Below, piece by piece: positions 62,634 to 64,000 of a stretch of DNA of 64,000 nucleotides. Source of the stretch: Phytophthora quininea (taxonomy: Eukaryota; Oomycota; Peronosporomycetes; Peronosporales; Peronosporaceae). Position 1 is the first letter of the stretch. Each line of letters begins with the position of its first letter. The stretch spans positions 434,001 to 498,000 of the forward strand of contig JAAVTG010000538.1 of the NCBI GenBank assembly GCA_011947345.1, read 5' to 3'. The notes under the pieces are model-generated. The model was not told where the DNA came from. It worked only from the letters and a program-made list of their open reading frames with translations, and ran no database searches. Both the position numbers and the translations under genes were made by a program.

Positions 62634-63545
62634 CTAGCTGCGGCGGCGATTGCACTTTGACGCGGTCGCAGGGGCGTCCGTCTCGGTAGTAGTGGTGGGG
62701 GCCGTCGTGGTGGTTTCCGACGCGGCAGACGGTGTTCCATCGGCAGCAGTACTGGCCTCATTGGCTGTGCTAGCTTCGTTAGCCGTGCTAGCTTCCTGAG
62801 TCGATGACGATTTCTCTGTAGAGCCTGAAGACGTTGACGTCGACGGAGCAGTAGTAGTCGTTGACTTCGAGGTCGACGTCGAAGGAGTGGCGGTAGTAGT
62901 GCTTGTTGTAGTCGTTGACTGCGAGGTCGACGACGTTGTGGAACTACTGGATGACTTGGCGCCAGTGAGAGGGGCGCAGTTGGTAAACACCTGCCATGGA
63001 GGGCTGTGCAGCGCCAGCCAAATCGATGTCAGCATCGACTTGCCCTCACACGCGGCCTTGTCGTAGGGAAACTTAGCGGGGCTGTCGGGGTAGTTGACGG
63101 CGCAGTTCTGGTCCGAGAAGACGAGAGTGTCATCACACCAAATCTCGCAGGGGCCGTCGTGGCCGGTTGTGAGCTTGTCCCATTGCACCTCGTCCGGCAG
63201 GTCGCGGGCCGTGCCGTTGGTCCACGAGTAACCACATTCGATCGTGGCGGTGCCGTATAGCGAGTCAGTCGCGACGACCTCGTTTTTCCACACGAGTTCC
63301 TTCAACGACTTGTACTTGCTGGCGTTGAAAGCCGTCCAGTAGGCCTCTGTGTTGGACAGCGGGTCGCCCTCGTAGCCCATTCCATCGGGCACGGGCAGCA
63401 CGTTGGAGCTATCCACGGTGCCGGAAGGACTGTTGGTACCATCCTCGTAGATCCAGGTAGGTTTGGGCAGCGTCATCTTGCTGTGCGCTTCGGCCGTGGC
63501 TGCGATGACGGCCGCTGCCAAGACAGCAGAACGAGCGTATACCAT
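62634..63545 (-). CDS. LPMO-14, HSKM-type AA17-like
   Basis: 303 residues. Signal peptide MVYARSAVLAAAVIAATAEA, then HSKM. More diverged than the 12/13 pair: LPKPTWIYEDGTNSPSGTVD, YWTAFNASKYKSLKEL, TGHDGPCEIWCDDTLVFSDQNC (Asp after the candidate copper His) and WLALHSPPWQVFTNCAPLTG. The linker contains three tandem TANEAS units; ends KCNRRRS. Confidence 0.89.
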   Translation of the reverse strand: MVYARSAVLAAAVIAATAEAHSKMTLPKPTWIYEDGTNSPSGTVDSSNVLPVPDGMGYEGDPLSNTEAYWTAFNASKYKSLKELVWKNEVVATDSLYGTATIECGYSWTNGTARDLPDEVQWDKLTTGHDGPCEIWCDDTLVFSDQNCAVNYPDSPAKFPYDKAACEGKSMLTSIWLALHSPPWQVFTNCAPLTGAKSSSSSTTSSTSQSTTTTSTTTATPSTSTSKSTTTTAPSTSTSSGSTEKSSSTQEASTANEASTANEASTAADGTPSAASETTTTAPTTTTETDAPATASKCNRRRS

Positions 63546-64000
63546 CGCGACTTGGAAATCTGAAGAACCCTTCCGTCAAACAAACTCAAAGAGATTTGCA
63601 GAGTGCGAAGCAACAATCAATGTTTGCCAACAAGGCATTGGAAGTCCTCGGTAGGAGAGGGGCAGAATGGCTCTACGGCTGGGACCGAAGAGCGCTGTTC
63701 GATTTGAAAAGAACGCGTGCTGCACCTGAGACGAGATCGCGTTGGCCGTTGCTGTCCGCAATCAAGTGATTCATGGTTCATGAAGCAACAATTGAACTTG
63801 ACTTGATCGTCGCGTGGCACCTGTTCAGGCGATGCAACGACCGACAATGTACCGATCCCGGTACACGAAAAATGCAGATGGATTCCAAGCAAGTAAACTT
63901 CGTGTGATCGTTATCCGCTCCCATACAGAACCACGTGAAGTTCTGACGGTCCTGTTGCAGCGACGACGACGCTTTCTTTCCACCGGTCTGGTAGTTGCAG
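63546..64000. other. Upstream flank of LPMO-14 to window end
   Basis: 455 bp. A weak initiator-like TCGCACTCTGCAAATC on the minus strand near 63595-63611. No further gene visible; the cluster may continue beyond the window. Confidence 0.4.

Overview
The window looks like nuclear DNA of a plant-associated oomycete, most likely Phytophthora or a close relative. The signs are: small GT-AG introns of about 60-80 bp, closely packed genes, a large-type NAD-dependent glutamate dehydrogenase, an expanded family of secreted AA17-like lytic polysaccharide monooxygenases (LPMOs), receptor-like TKL kinases, and an oomycete core promoter (an initiator like TCAYTYY followed by a flanking CAATTT-like box) 15-90 bp before many start codons. 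The species cannot be fixed from sequence alone.

Layout. 0.2-4.8 kb: two tandem POT/PTR peptide transporters; a third lies at 19.9-21.7 kb. 4.9-8.0 kb: two convergent epoxide hydrolases plus a 5' fragment of a ubiquitin-specific protease (USP). This block is repeated in inverted orientation at 33.6-36.7 kb, where the USP gene is complete. 8.3-11.4 kb: glutamate dehydrogenase, followed upstream by a 3.8 kb palindrome (two 1.32 kb arms). 15.8-18.3 kb: a third epoxide hydrolase and a subtilisin-like protease. 22-32 kb: conserved housekeeping genes, namely an Sfi1-like centrin-binding repeat protein divergent from MCM7 across a 95 bp gap holding a perfect E2F palindrome, a NAA30-like N-terminal acetyltransferase, and a TPR-Hsp70 fusion. 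37.2-39.1 kb: a decaying Fanzor (eukaryotic TnpB-like RNA-guided nuclease) with its RuvC triad intact and a hairpin-forming 3' flank. 40.1-63.5 kb: 14 LPMO-type genes, interrupted only by one receptor-like kinase.

How the genes work together. The LPMO cluster encodes secreted copper enzymes that would expose an N-terminal histidine after signal-peptide cleavage. In AA17 these are known to attack pectin in the plant wall. A catalytic domain is joined to a variable Ser/Thr-rich linker, and 11 of 14 end in the same short Lys-Cys-Arg-Arg tail although they carry at least two different catalytic folds. Catalytic blocks and tails appear to have been exchanged between members. The subtilase, epoxide hydrolases and peptide transporters fit an accessory, host-facing gene set, while MCM7, Sfi1-like, NAA30, Hsp70 and USP form a conserved core.

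Caution on sequence quality. Many otherwise well-conserved genes are broken by single-base losses, most in short homopolymers (CCCC, GGGG, AAAA). These look like base-calling undercalls more than real decay, so I annotate the genes as intact loci with noted breaks. The two stop codons in the Fanzor gene are of a different kind (substitutions) and look like true decay.
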